This document shows, piece by piece, positions 1 through 10,355 of a stretch of 64,000 nucleotides of DNA. Each line of letters starts with the position of its first letter. Within the stretch, counting starts at the first letter, position 1. The stretch is taken from positions 10,611,001 to 10,675,000 of the forward strand of contig NC_066280.1 in NCBI RefSeq assembly GCF_905404315.1. Reading direction: 5' to 3'. Origin of the DNA: Leptidea sinapis. Lineage: Eukaryota; Arthropoda; Insecta; Lepidoptera; Pieridae. Under the pieces are notes generated by a model. That model saw nothing but the letters and a program-made list of their open reading frames with translations, was not told where the DNA came from and did not search any database. Both the position numbers and the translations under genes were made by a program.

Positions 1-700
1 AAAAAGGCTTTTAGTCATCCTTAAAAAATAATTTATTTATAAATTGATAAGTTTTAAACATTGTGCATGTTTGTGTTATAAAAAATTCATTGATTTGTGT
101 ATGTACCAATAGTTAATATTTATTAGTTAATCTTGAAATTCAATAATGTTATATATTTTAATGTTATAATCATAAAAATATATAAATATATATTAATTAA
201 TATGTCAGTTTATCATCATTGTTTTTATTTTTATATAATCTCTTTCGAGTAAAGGCCTTTAAGTCTTCCTGTCTGGAGCAGTTTTTTTCCAGGTTATTCC
301 TCCAGTTTCTTTGATTTCATTCTCCAAACTTTACACACATATCTATATATATATTATTACACATTTTAAACTAAAATTAACGTTATCTTATAAGTTCTTC
401 CAGATTAAATACTTGTAGTCAAGTTAGTTTTAAAGCGTAGTATGATAACATTTTAACAGTAGTTTAATGTTTTGTGGTAACTTTTAAGTAGCCATCAATA
501 ATTATAAGTACTACATAAGTTATCATTTTAAGCTAGTTGTTAGTTTTGCAAATAATAATTAAATATAAAAAAAAATAACAAAACCTAAATGCAATTTCGT
601 TTTATATAGATGAGCGCGCGGCACTTATCAATCGAACTGTGTTGTTATATGGTGAATTTTGTTTGTTTAAAATCTATTAGAATTTTTTAATTTCATATAA
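1..700. other. AT-rich sequence, no host gene seen
   Basis: Mostly low-complexity AT-rich DNA. On the minus strand at about 236-308 a short reading frame resembles the end of RTE-type LINE polyproteins (a G-I-T-W-K-K-T-A-P-D-R pattern with an internal stop), a weak similarity. If the host gene continues past its exon at 7221, this stretch is intron; no downstream exon with LDL-receptor or protease motifs was found here. Confidence 0.4.
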
Positions 701-1122
701 AGCTCTGTTCAAACTGAGGCGACTATCGCGCGGGGCACGGGACGGAAGTCGCTCGCACCGATTGTGTCAGCTAACATGTATGGACTAGTGTTGTTATGGA
801 TACATAACTTCGGATCCGGATATAGATATGGATATTGGTAAAATATAATATCGGTTTCGGTTACGGTTATGGATATTAAATTATTTCGGATTATCCGATA
901 GTTTCGGTTACGGATATTAATTTTTTAAGGAAGTGAAATGAAAAAAATAAATAAAATGAAATACAAATAAGATTGTATTCGACTTTAATTGTACCTTGTA
1001 GGTTTCGCAATCAGTTATACAAGTAATTCTTTCTTACAGCTACTCGTATTGAAGTGATGAAGTGAAGATACTATATACCTTTATAATATAATATAAGTAA
1101 CTAATTAAATGCAAAATCAAAA

Positions 1123-1408
1123 TTAACGTTCGTAATTTGTTTGTTGTATATATGTATCAACATCATTGATAACTGTTTTACACTCCTGTAAAGGTGTCAG
1201 TTGTTGGGGATTTGTCACTTTTTGTGGGTTATCTTTTTCTAGCAACAACAATTCTTCATATATCACGGTGTTGAGATTTAAGATGAAGTTTGAGTGAAGC
1301 AGTGCCACCTCCTTTGCGTGAAAATTGTTTCCCACACTGTTTACATTTTGCAAAATTTACATTGACTTCATCAAAAAATGACCAAATTAAACTAGATTTA
1401 GGACGCAT
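1123..1408 (-). pseudogene. hAT transposase N-terminus, BED zinc finger (fragment)
   Basis: Reading from the ATG at 1408 gives a 50-codon frame with the BED-finger layout: an aromatic W-S-F-F start, then C-K-Q-C-G-K, then L-H-L-K-S-Q-H, i.e. two cysteines and two histidines that would bind zinc. The frame stops at 1256-1258, but a one-base shift restores a reading frame (Y-E-E-L-L-L-L-E-K) running to 1123, so a frameshift near 1260 broke the gene. BED fingers give DNA binding at the N-terminus of hAT transposases. The catalytic region is missing. Confidence 0.75.
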
Positions 1409-2217
1409 TTTTCCAGTCACTGACAATTTATTTACTAATTACAATAAACCAGACCTTTAATAAGTAATCGTAAAATGAATTACCAACCGTAATCCCACAA
1501 TAACCTCTGAACTCTAGATTTTAGACTCTAAAGTTACGACTAGACGGGCGCGCGGTAGTCTGCCGATCGGGCAAAAACAAAAACTTGTCACGACGTGTCA
1601 TATCTTAATATATATAAATCTCGTGTCACAATGTTTGTCCTCAATGGACTCCTAAACTAATGAACGGATTTTAATGGTGATTACTTCATGGAGTGCAGTT
1701 TGGTCCAACTTGAGAGATAGGGTAGTTTTTATTTCGATTTGGGACCCATAAATATTTTTATTTTCAATATTTGTTTTGTATGGACAATGTTACTCGCGTC
1801 CGTAGGAGATACCATCTTCTCCTAGACCTACCCTACACGTGTCCTCCGGGTGGTGCTAAATGAGTAACAATGCCGAGTGTCAGGCGGCAGTAAATAACCA
1901 GACCAATTTAATAAGTCCTAACAAGACTTATCTGTGTGGGTAGTAAATGACCTGCACCACCCGCTACCTCGTGGTCATGTTTCGCGAAATCGGTAGTCTT
2001 GGCTTAATCGCCCGGGCTAAGAGGATGATAACCTCAATAAAAAATCCCCAAATCCTAAGGTGGGACACGTGCCGAGAGGATGCATGAATGATGGGAAGAT
2101 CAGCCTCAAACGCCATCTTCATTGGACCTGGCTCACTTTGAAGTATTGTGCCTTCACACGGGAATAGGCGTAACCCCGTGTGTGACCTGTTTATCGAGCT
2201 CACTCGTGGGAACAAAA

Positions 2218-3603
2218 ATGAACAAAGACTCAATTAACACAATTTCAACTACACAAGATAAAACAAAAAATAAGGTAACTCAGCAAATAATTCATCCTGG
2301 TATATTTAACAGACCCAGGTCGCACTCCATCTCTGAAATTAACCAAACCAATAATAATGCTAATAAGAAAGCTGGAATAACAGAATTATTGTCACCCCAA
2401 AATGACTTAGATGGATCCTGGACTGGCGTCCCTAATAAAAACAAAAAAAGGCAACGTGATAGTCCTATCAATGACAGAGCTCTAAAGCAGTCAAAACTGA
2501 ATAGATACTGGCTTAGCGATTCTGTGCCTACATCTAACTCTTTTTCTGTATTGGAACATGTACAGGATGATCCAAGCCAAACTCCACAAACCGAACCCAA
2601 ACCACCACCATTGTTTGTTGATAACGTTGCAAACATACGACCGCTAACTCAATTACTGAATGCAAAAGTAGAAGGACTGTACACATTGAAAGTTTTACAG
2701 AACAAAAAAGTAAAAATACAGCCCCAATCAAGCGAAGCATTCAAAATTATAACAAAGGAATTGGACGATAAAAATACAGAGTACTATACTTATAAACCGA
2801 AACAAGAACGGAATTTCAAAGTTATACTCAAACATATGCACTCGTCAACAGACACTGAAGACATCAGAGAAGCACTCGCAGCCCTTGATCATACAGTTAC
2901 TAATATATGGAATATAAAGCAAATGTATACCAAGAAGCCACTAGATATGTTTGTTATCGAACTACAGCCAAAAACGAATAACAAAGATATATATAATATC
3001 AAGGGAATCCTTAATTTCCGTGTTAAGTTCGAACCACCAAGGCCAAAACGCAGCTTACCACAGTGCTCCAATTGTCAGGACTATGGCCACACCAAAAAGT
3101 ACTGTCGTCGTAAGGCAAGATGTATTAAATGTGCTGGTTACCATGCTTCCGTTGAATGCCCGCGGAAAGTAAGATCTGATGATGTAAAATGTGTACTGTG
3201 TGAAGGAAACCATCCTGCAAATTATAAGGGCTGTACAGTCTTTAAAGAACTCCAAAGACAGAAATACCCACCACTTCGTAGCAAAATAGAAGTGAATCAT
3301 AAGAATGACAAAAGTACCAACTTAGTTAATAATTATAGTAAAATTCTGCGAACACAACTGATTGACAAAACCAAAACATATGCTGAAACAGTTAGACATG
3401 AACGGGAAAAACCGAAAATGAATCCATTTAAATATAGCCAAAATAGACAGACTTCAGACGAAGAGACAAACGAACCAAAAGATAACACTATCGACTCCAA
3501 ACAGATAATGACAATGTTCAAAGAAATGATGCAGCAAATGACAACTATGACAAACCTACTTATGAACATCATGTCCCTACTGCATTCACATTCAGACCAT
3601 TAA
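2218..3603 (+). CDS. Jockey ORF1, gag-like nucleic-acid-binding protein
   Basis: Encodes 461 aa from the ATG at 2218; an upstream in-frame ATG at 2122 gives a longer frame, but 2218 is the likelier start because it has an A-rich context and the extra residues look like UTR. The N-terminal third is polar and low complexity. The middle matches the RNA-binding fold found before zinc knuckles in Jockey/I-type gags (an F-K-V-I-L-K-H-M segment near residue 200). Three zinc knuckles follow at about 285-340: CX2CX4HX4C, CX2CX3HX4C and CX2CX3HX6C. The C-terminus is basic, then methionine-rich. ORF1 proteins coat the element's RNA and target it to chromosomes. The frame is fully open. ORF2 starts 8 bases after the stop, in another frame. 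Confidence 0.85.
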   Translation: MNKDSINTISTTQDKTKNKVTQQIIHPGIFNRPRSHSISEINQTNNNANKKAGITELLSPQNDLDGSWTGVPNKNKKRQRDSPINDRALKQSKLNRYWLSDSVPTSNSFSVLEHVQDDPSQTPQTEPKPPPLFVDNVANIRPLTQLLNAKVEGLYTLKVLQNKKVKIQPQSSEAFKIITKELDDKNTEYYTYKPKQERNFKVILKHMHSSTDTEDIREALAALDHTVTNIWNIKQMYTKKPLDMFVIELQPKTNNKDIYNIKGILNFRVKFEPPRPKRSLPQCSNCQDYGHTKKYCRRKARCIKCAGYHASVECPRKVRSDDVKCVLCEGNHPANYKGCTVFKELQRQKYPPLRSKIEVNHKNDKSTNLVNNYSKILRTQLIDKTKTYAETVRHEREKPKMNPFKYSQNRQTSDEETNEPKDNTIDSKQIMTMFKEMMQQMTTMTNLLMNIMSLLHSHSDH

Positions 3604-3611
3604 AAATTGCT

Positions 3612-6332
3612 ATGTGGAATGCCAATGGTCTGTCAAATCATACTCTCGAAGTTATAATGTTCTTAAATACCAACAATATAGACATAATGCTAGTATCCGA
3701 GACCCATTTTACGAATAAAAGTTTCTTTAAAGTGCCTAGATACAAAATGTACAATACAAACCATCCTGACGGCTCCGCTCATGCAGGCTCAGCCATACTA
3801 ATTAAAGAAAATATAAAACACTATGTGACAAATTCGTACTGTAGTAACGAAATTCAAGCTACTAATATTGTAATTGATTCCTCTAGAGGTCCGCTAACAA
3901 TTTCAGCCCTTTACATGCCCCCTAGGCACAACCTTAAAAATGACAGCTACACTTCGTTCTTTCAAACGCTGGGCAACAAATTCATTGCAGGAGGTGATTA
4001 TAATGCGAAACATATTGACTGGGGATCACGGATTATAACTCCCAAGGGACGTGAACTCAGTAAAACAATACACCAGCTCAATCTCCAAGTATCATCTACC
4101 GGCGAAGCAACGTACTGGCCCAGTGATATCAATAAGAAACCTGATCTGGTTGACTTCTTTGTTACTAAAGGCATTCCGGCTTCATCCTTGTGCTGTACAT
4201 CCAGCTTAGATTTATCTTCTGATCATACTGCAATCATAGCCGAACTACGCAATAAACCAGTGCTAATAAAGAGACCCTGTAAACTCCACAGTAAAAACAC
4301 GGATTGGATTAGATTCAGACAACGATTAAACGATACTATGACTTCTCAAATCCCATTAAAATCTGACTGTGACATAACTAATGCTGTAGAGATATTTAAT
4401 AAGTGTGTCCAATCAGCGGCGTGGGAAGCTACTCCTACAGTTCATAGCGATAATGACTACATACTGACTTATCCTCAAATTGTAGTGGACCTGGTACAAA
4501 AAAAGAGACAAGCTAGGAAAACGTATCGAGAATCAAGATCTCCAGAACATAAACGAATATATAACAGACTGGTCAGAAAACTTAAAAATACGCTAAGTAA
4601 AGTTAGAAACGAAAATTTTGAAAACTTTTTGCATAACCTTGACGCCACATCTGCAACTGATTATTCACTATGGAAAGTCATGAAAAGTGTTAAAAGTCTT
4701 ATCACTTTCCAATCACCCTTACGTAAAGAAGATGGAAGCTGGGCAAGAACTGATGCAGATAGAGTGAAATTATTCGGTGAACATTTGTCTTGCGTTTTTA
4801 CTTCTAATCCCGACTTAGGATCAAGTAAAATAGACGAGGTTAGGGAAAGCATGTCCTTGACCCATCAGCTGTCACTTCCGATCAAATGTTTTTCCAAAAC
4901 TGAAGTATACCATGCCATTCGTAAACTAGACTCAAAAAAGGCACCCGGCTATGATCTCATAACAGCAAAAACATTAAAAGAATTACCTGACATAGGCATT
5001 ATATTATTGACATAAATATACAATGCTATTTTAAAACGCGCATTCATTCCTGAACAATGGAAAACAGCTGAAATAATCCTTATCCTTAAGCCTGGAAAGG
5101 AACCAGATAAAGTTACATCATATCGCCCCATAAGCCTACTGCCAATAGCTTCTAAACTGCTGGAAACCCTCGTCATGAAAAGACTTCTACCAGAAATCAA
5201 TAAATCAAATATAATCCCTTCGCACCAATTTGGATTTCGCGAGGCTCATGGAACCGTTGAACAGATTCATCGACTAGTCAATGAGATCAATTCCCCTTTT
5301 GAAAAAAGAAAGTACTGCTCGGCAGCCTTCCTCGATATCTCGCAAGCTTTTGACCGAGTTTGGCACCAAGGCCTGCTATTCAAGATATTGAAAATCCTTC
5401 CTCCAAACTTCTATCTATTTTTAAAATCTTATCTTACTCGACGTCACTTTTATGTAAAGCTTGGTGAAGAAAAATCTGACTTATATGACATTAAGGTGGG
5501 AGTCCCACAAGGAAGTGTTATGGGTCCAGTCCTATACCTATTATATACTTTTGACCTACCATTAACAAAAAATGTACTTGTGGGCACCTTCGCTGATGAT
5601 ACAGCAGTGTTATCTACCCATGAAGATCCGGAAATTGCATCCAATATGCTACAACGAAGTCTTGATGAGATATCCGTGTGGCTGCGCGACTGGCGCATCA
5701 AAGCGAATGAGTCCAAATCTGCTCATATGACCTTCACACTTAGACATGGCTCATGCCCTCCAGTAAAATTGAATAACATTGAAATACCCCAATGCGAGGA
5801 AGTGCGATATTTGGGTATACTCATGGACAGAAGACTGACATGGAAAAAACATATTTTCAATAAAAGAAAAGCACTTGGCATACAACTCAGAAAGATGTAC
5901 TGGCTAATGTCACGGCACTCAAAATTGTCTCTCTGTAATAAATTACTCCTATATAAAAGTATATTAAAGCCTATGTGGTCCTACGGAATTGAGTTGTGGG
6001 GAACTGCATCAAATTCAAACCTGGAAATACTCCAACGCTTTCAGTCTAAAATGCTGCGGATCATAACAAATTCACCTTGGTATATCACCAACATCCAACT
6101 TCACCGCGACCTGAAAGTACCAATGGTCAAACAGGAGATTCTTAATAAACTCAAGTCTTATGCAAAACGTATTCAAGCCCACCCAAACGCACTCGCCTGC
6201 AATTTGATGAGTAAAAGTTGTTTCAACAGACTAAAGAGAAAAGCTCCTCAAGACCTCAATATTGTACAAGATATTGGCATTAAAAAAAAATGGATTGGTC
6301 ACTGGACTAATACCATTCCAAGACTAATTTGA
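3612..6332 (+). pseudogene. Jockey ORF2, endonuclease plus reverse transcriptase, one in-frame stop
   Basis: The 907-codon frame is open except for a TAA at 5013-5015; the frame on either side is the same, so this is a single nonsense change. The N-terminal APE-type endonuclease shows W-N-A-N-G-L, S-E-T-H-F, G-G-D-Y-N-A-K-H and S-S-D-H-T-A motifs. The RT follows: S-Y-R-P-I-S-L-L, F-L-D-I-S-Q-A-F-D, G-V-P-Q-G-S-V-M-G-P, the catalytic F-A-D-D box near 5594-5605, and Y-L-G-I-L-M-D. The C-terminus lacks RNase H, as in many Jockey elements. The codons just upstream of 3612 (L-K-I-A) also fit the family, so translation may begin by reinitiation after ORF1. The stop falls early in the RT, before the catalytic boxes, so only the endonuclease would be made unless the stop is read through. 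Confidence 0.88.
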
Positions 6333-6607
6333 ACTATGTAACCTCTAGCCAAATGCCAAGTGAGTAGGCAGATTGCAAGATAGTCAATATTAAAAAAAAA
6401 AAAAAAAATTGTTTTGTATGGACATATTTTCTATGAGAGAATTTAGTGACGCATGGTTTGACAGTTCCGCTGTGAAACAATTTCATTCTTACAACAGGGA
6501 GCATATCTACGAAATAATTTTTGATGTTTTGAAATACAAAACAGTTGTTTTTTTACTATCTACAGAACAACGTCTGTCGGGGCAGCTAGTTTACTATAAA
6601 GTATAAC

Positions 6608-6701
6608 CCGTACGAATTAGCTGTGCACCTCGCGCTGTGACGTCATTAGGTAGCGGGAGAGGTGTCGCATTCCAGCGGAGTGCATAGTTAATTCGTACCA
6701 G
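6608..6701. repeat. Short hairpin inside the hAT right arm
   Basis: Arms GTACGAATTAGCTGTGCAC (about 6610-6628) and its near complement at about 6681-6699 face each other across about 50 bp. It may be a tiny nested MITE or part of the hAT subterminal region. Confidence 0.45.
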
Positions 6702-7220
6702 TGTAGTATTTAGTTAGACTCCGCCCTATCCGAAACTATCCAAACTTTTATTTCGGATTCGGTTACGGTTACGGATATTTTTTTATTTCGGATATCCGAT
6801 AGTTTCGGCTACGGATATGGATATCCATAACAACACTGGTATGGACGTGTTAAAAATTGACGCGAGTAGTCGCTCAAGTTGAAGCGAAACAAGAGCGGCA
6901 AGCCCAGCGGGATTATTTAGTCTCACAATGCATAATGTTTCTCCACTGAAGAACCAAAAATGACATGCGGGAAGACGCGTCAGTTTGAGAGGCTAAGCAC
7001 GCCAGCGAATTGCTCTAAAACGCGTGAAAAGCCCCGCGCGATATTCACCTAAGTTTGAACAGAGCTTAAAGCTGGCTAAAAAATTAAATGCCCTATACAA
7101 TGACGTAAATTTTATTCCAAAATAATTAACCAGTGTGAAGCTAGTTCGATTTAAGAAATTACAATAGAATCACCTAAAAAAAATTGGTACGATAATATTA
7201 TATGTAGGAGCTATTTCTAC

Positions 7221-7373
7221 CTGGCTTGGAGGCTCTGATTTTCGCCTCCTTCACCTCTCTGTTGCCCAGGCACACGTCGGTGTCAATGGACTCTGGGAAT
7301 ATGTCGCACTGCAAGTAGTCTGGCATTGACAGACCGAATACTTCAAGGAAGAAGCCACAGCGCCGCATTGTCT
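7221..7373 (-). CDS. Corin: Exon: C-terminal part of Fz cysteine-rich domain
   Basis: 153 bp, phase 1-1. The acceptor reads TTATTGTTATAG and the donor CCAG|GTAGAA. The first two bases complete a Glu codon begun by the exon at 10356-10488, giving the Fz-domain sequence C-Q-E-T-M-R-R-C-G-F-F-L-E-V-F-G across the junction. It carries the last three of ten CRD cysteines: M-R-R-C, Y-L-Q-C-D-I-F-P and D-V-C-L-G. The F-G-L-S-M-P-D-Y-L-Q-C stretch corresponds to the conserved F-G-x-x-W-P-x-x-L-x-C of Fz domains, with Met in place of Trp. A symmetric phase 1-1 exon is usual for extracellular modules. The next exon, to the left, is not seen in the window. Confidence 0.75.
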
Positions 7374-7489
7374 CTATAACAATAACAAATGAAGATACAG
7401 CACTTATATATAATACATAAATGATAAACAATTTGTTATGTTTGAAAGTCAAACTCACTTCTGGGATTGATTACACCTGAAAGTTGAAC

Positions 7490-7980
7490 AAAGCATACAA
7501 GATTTTATCAACGATACGTCACTTGAACGGTTGGCTCAGTTGAGAGAGCGCTCGCACGGAACGGGAGAGGTCGCGGTTTAAAAGGCTATGCAAGGCAAAA
7601 GTTAGAATTCTTATTGATGGCATTTCTAATATACTAGATAACCGCTACCGCTTCGGAAACAAATGGCGTCTGATAGAGAAGAAGGCGCAAGAAACTCTCC
7701 CAGCATTCTTTTTTTGCGCTCTTTTTAATAAAATGTACAATATTGTACTGTCATTGCTATTGCTATAAAATAATCATAGTCTCATCCCAAGCTGTCCGAT
7801 CACTTAGATATTCAGCTGTGGAGTAGTAGGATTTACGACAGAGCCATTTTTTAAATAAAACATTTAAATTTATATATAGATAGCCTGAACAGTGGCTGGG
7901 ACTTTATTATCAAAGTGTATATTACAAAAGTGTAAGCGTTTCGAGTCCCGATCGTTCATAAAATGTTGTTTTCAAATTTT
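7490..7980. repeat. tRNA-headed SINE split by a LINE 3' fragment
   Basis: A tRNA-like head at about 7530-7580 (A-box-like GGCTCAGTTGAGAGAGCGC) is interrupted before its B box. The rest (TTTCGAGTCCCGATCGTTC) resumes at about 7940. Between them, on the minus strand at about 7595-7935, is the end of a LINE ORF and 3' UTR of the family also found at 28475, 31015, 36830 and 50830. The uninterrupted head is seen at 36650-36770. Confidence 0.6.
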
Positions 7981-8129
7981 ATATGTGTGCATAAATGATT
8001 AAATTCATAAAATATACTATTATAATAACTACCCATTCGATAAAGTATGCCTCAGACATGTGAAGAACGAGCGCAAGTAAATCAGCTGGTTTCTTTAAAA
8101 AAAAATCGTTTTTATATAATATCGTACAA

Positions 8130-8420
8130 CAAAGAAAAAACCACAGACTGGGGATCACTAGGAAAGTAATTTATCTCATAATACTCGTATCTTCCATATT
8201 AGGATTAAGAGATCCAACTCGCCTTCTGATGCCATACTGTAGAACAGCGCTTCATCAAAATAACGCAAATTTTAAGTGTATTAGGGTCTTTAACCACCTT
8301 CCAAAGAATATTAGAGAGATGCCTAAAACATTAATGCATAAAAAATTTAAATTATGGCTGATAGATAAATGCTTTTATAGTTTAAAAGAATTCTTTAGCC
8401 AAAAATAATAGTATTAAATG
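8130..8420 (+). pseudogene. LINE ORF2 C-terminal remnant
   Basis: From about 8196 a frame reads L-R-D-P-T-R-L, then V-F-N-H-L-P-K-N-I-R, then K-F-K-L-W-L-I-D-K-C-F-Y-S-L-K-E-F-F and a stop at about 8407. This is the usual end of CR1/Jockey-group RT proteins. The upstream RT is absent (5' truncation). Confidence 0.55.
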
Positions 8421-9640
8421 TAATTTATTGAGAGGTACCTACAAACTAATGTTTATTTAATATTATATTATAATTAAAACTATGTAATGTTTATTAATGG
8501 CGTATAAATATAAAAATTCCAATTTTGACAATCAAATATTTGTATGCCGATATATTGGCGAATTGTGCTGTACACCAATTAATTATTAACAACTATGCTA
8601 CCACGATTCATACAAATAAATCATTTCATTAACATTTACCACACAAACGTTTCGTAACAAATTTACTTTGTACATTTTCTGTGATCATTTTGTAAAACAT
8701 TATCCAACAAAAGACTTACTATCTCAACTAAACCGAATAAAAGGAACAACAGTATATGTTTCTTCCTATCTCTGATCTGTTTCATTACTTAAGTTTCCTA
8801 TCATACCCCTTTTTTATTTCAGTCGTTGGTAAACAGCAGGACTGCAGAGTCAATTTCACCTTTATGCAGACGATACTCGTCAGTTCTATTTCGGAAAAAA
8901 ATCAGAAAACGGTTGATCCTAAAGGCCATCCCTGCAAATTCCAACTCAATTTCAACTCTTCCAGCTCAAAAATATAATTTGTGTTGTTTTAAGCTCAAAG
9001 AGTTCAAAGTTCAAACAATACTAACTTTTGAATGAATGAAACGATTTTCACGCGGTTGGCAGCATTCAACGCAGTTTTTTGTTATATGGGATGAAGCCAA
9101 TAACTTCCTGAATTTTTTAATATTCTTTTTCATTAATTTTTTTTTTCAATTTTCTAAGCGGGAAGTTAAAAATAAGGGCACACGGACCTAATTAATACCG
9201 CGAAAAACCTTATAGTGTAACCTTTCAACTATTAATGGCTTAAATAATACCTTCTAAACATCATCTTAAAAGTATTCTGGTTATAAATATTTTTACAAAT
9301 TTTCGACGATAAATTTACTATAATGTAATGGAATATGAAATATAACAAAATTAAAGTGATTGCACAAAGTGGAAGGAGCTTTTGGACATTTTCGACACTT
9401 CAAAAGCGGTCAGTTCCATGTATGTACAGCATACTATCGAAAGACATACCACCAAAGTGGAAGATCATAAAAGATCAGGGCGGATGCGCGCCCTTAAATC
9501 TGCAAAAGCTGTTAATGCTGTTAATCAAGGAGTCACAAGGAGCTTCATTTTTGTGTAAAAGGAATGTACACTACAGCGAAAGTGTATTATAAGTCAAATA
9601 TTTTTTTTCAAAATTGGATGTAATATCACTTATTGAATTA
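8421..9640. other. Intronic AT-rich DNA with minor repeat scraps
   Basis: No coding region is supported. About 8640-8730 matches part of the LINE tail at 9850-9970 (ACCACACAAACGTTT and AAAAGACTTA motifs). Short open frames at 8756-9035 and 9335-9592 show no domain. Confidence 0.4.
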
Positions 9641-9649
9641 CTAATTAAA

Positions 9650-9985
9650 CTTATTGAAAGTCAAAAAACTACCACCCATTTCAAAAGACCTGAGAAGAAC
9701 GGGCGCAACAAACTCAGCGGGCTTCTTTTTTCTCATAAAATATGGTTACAAAGTAACATCGTAAAATTAAACTTATCATTTCATAGCCAGAGGGCGGTTG
9801 CTCCATTCCCAATCAGTGGTATAATCAAGAAAGTCATTTATGTTATAGTAACCTTTACCACACAAACGTTTTTTAACAATTCTTTTGAATATCGTAATAC
9901 TATTTACTGGGATCTTATTGTAAAATCATATACATCACCCACAAAAGACTTATTAACTCGACTTAGCTGAGTAGTAGGCATTATA
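9650..9985 (-). pseudogene. LINE C-terminal and 3' UTR remnant
   Basis: On the minus strand this matches the plus-strand copy at 29345-29690, whose scattered frames read Y-N-K-I-P-E-N-V-Q, then G-K-G-Y-Y-N-I-N-D-F-L and W-E-W-S-D-R-P, a LINE ORF2 end. It is frameshifted in several places. It begins in the intron just before the Fz exon at 10356. Confidence 0.5.
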
Positions 9986-9989
9986 GAAA

Positions 9990-10345
9990 GAAAGAAAGAA
10001 ATATATTTATTTGTAACAAACACAATATTTACATAATATTATAATAGGAAAAAGATTTATAAAAAAAAATCAAATTACAATTTGGAGTGTTTGTCACAAA
10101 ATGGTCACACTTCAGCATAATGCTGATTACTGTCGCAACCAGCGCTGATCTTCCAGTGGGACCACTAAATGACGCCACACACGAATGCCATGAAGTGTAT
10201 GTCTGTTCCTGGTGTTAACATTATGGTAAGACAGTTTCTAGGAAATTCACTTATGTGCCTATGAACATACATTATATTATTAAGAATATATTTATTTTTA
10301 TATTATTATTAATATCTACGGAAACAATGAATATTATTAGTAAAT
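9990..10345. other. Intron stretch, possible LINE 3' UTR in reverse
   Basis: Starts with a GAAA repeat run followed by an AT-rich region and a moderately GC block at 10120-10220. No reading frame or known repeat motif could be assigned. Confidence 0.3.
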
Positions 10346-10355
10346 ATTGAGTCAC

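Larger units (their letters stand above)
1787..6408 (+). mobile_element. Full-length Jockey-type non-LTR retrotransposon
   Basis: A complete LINE: about 430-bp 5' UTR (1787-2217), ORF1 (2218-3603), ORF2 (3612-6332), a short 3' UTR and a 17-base poly(A) run (6392-6408). It is flanked by a perfect 16-bp target duplication, TTGTTTTGTATGGACA, at 1771-1786 and 6409-6424. The sequence interrupted is the Helitron-like element, whose halves meet across the duplication. The intact ORF1, unmutated duplication and single stop in ORF2 suggest a young insertion. Clade assignment rests on a three-knuckle ORF1 and an APE-endonuclease/RT ORF2 without an RNase H domain. Confidence 0.9.
1603..6589 (+). mobile_element. 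Helitron-like non-autonomous element, split by the Jockey insertion
   Basis: Starts TCTTAATATATATAAAT after an A at 1602 and ends CAGCTAG before a T at 6590, which fits Helitron insertion between A and T. The left part (1603-1786) and right part (6409-6589) together match the relatives at 10578-10933 and 63661-64000. No Rep/helicase coding sequence is present. It lies inside the hAT element and contains the Jockey LINE, giving the order of insertion. Confidence 0.75.
786..6838 (-). mobile_element. hAT element, defective, interrupted by Helitron-like DNA and a Jockey LINE
   Basis: Terminal inverted repeats are TAGTGTTGTTATGGATA at the left and its complement, starting CAGTGTTG, at the right. 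They are flanked by a perfect 8-bp target duplication GTATGGAC at 778-785 and 6839-6846. An 8-bp duplication and CAGTG-type ends are hAT hallmarks. Subterminal regions carry repeated TATCCGAAAC/GGATATCCGAT motifs on both sides. Inside, on the minus strand, is a BED zinc-finger fragment typical of hAT transposases. No DDE/RNase-H-like transposase core remains, so the copy is dead or was mobilised in trans. Confidence 0.85.
701..7066. mobile_element. Outer inverted-repeat element interrupted by nested transposons
   Basis: The ends 701-736 and 7031-7066 are inverted repeats agreeing at about 33 of 36 positions (left end starts AGCTCTGTTCAAACT; both arms carry CGCGCGGGGC at the inner side). Without the hAT insertion at 786-6838 and one copy of its target duplication, the element would be about 305 bp, so it is probably a non-autonomous MITE. 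No clean target-site duplication was seen at its ends, so the superfamily is not assigned. Confidence 0.6.

Noticed and set aside
2292..2740. Minus-strand frames over the Jockey ORF1
   Set aside because: Antisense frames of a coding sequence with clear zinc knuckles on the other strand.
5013..5015. Programmed readthrough or recoding of the ORF2 stop
   Set aside because: No stimulatory structure or family precedent is visible; a simple point mutation explains it better.
701..7073. piggyBac-type TTAA duplication for the outer element
   Set aside because: TTAA follows the right end (7065-7068), but the left end is flanked by ATAA/TAAA, so the match is incomplete.
9990..10010. GAAA run as a CRISPR-like or regulatory array
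   Set aside because: Only a simple repeat; no spacers or regular repeat units. No CRISPR features exist in this eukaryotic window.
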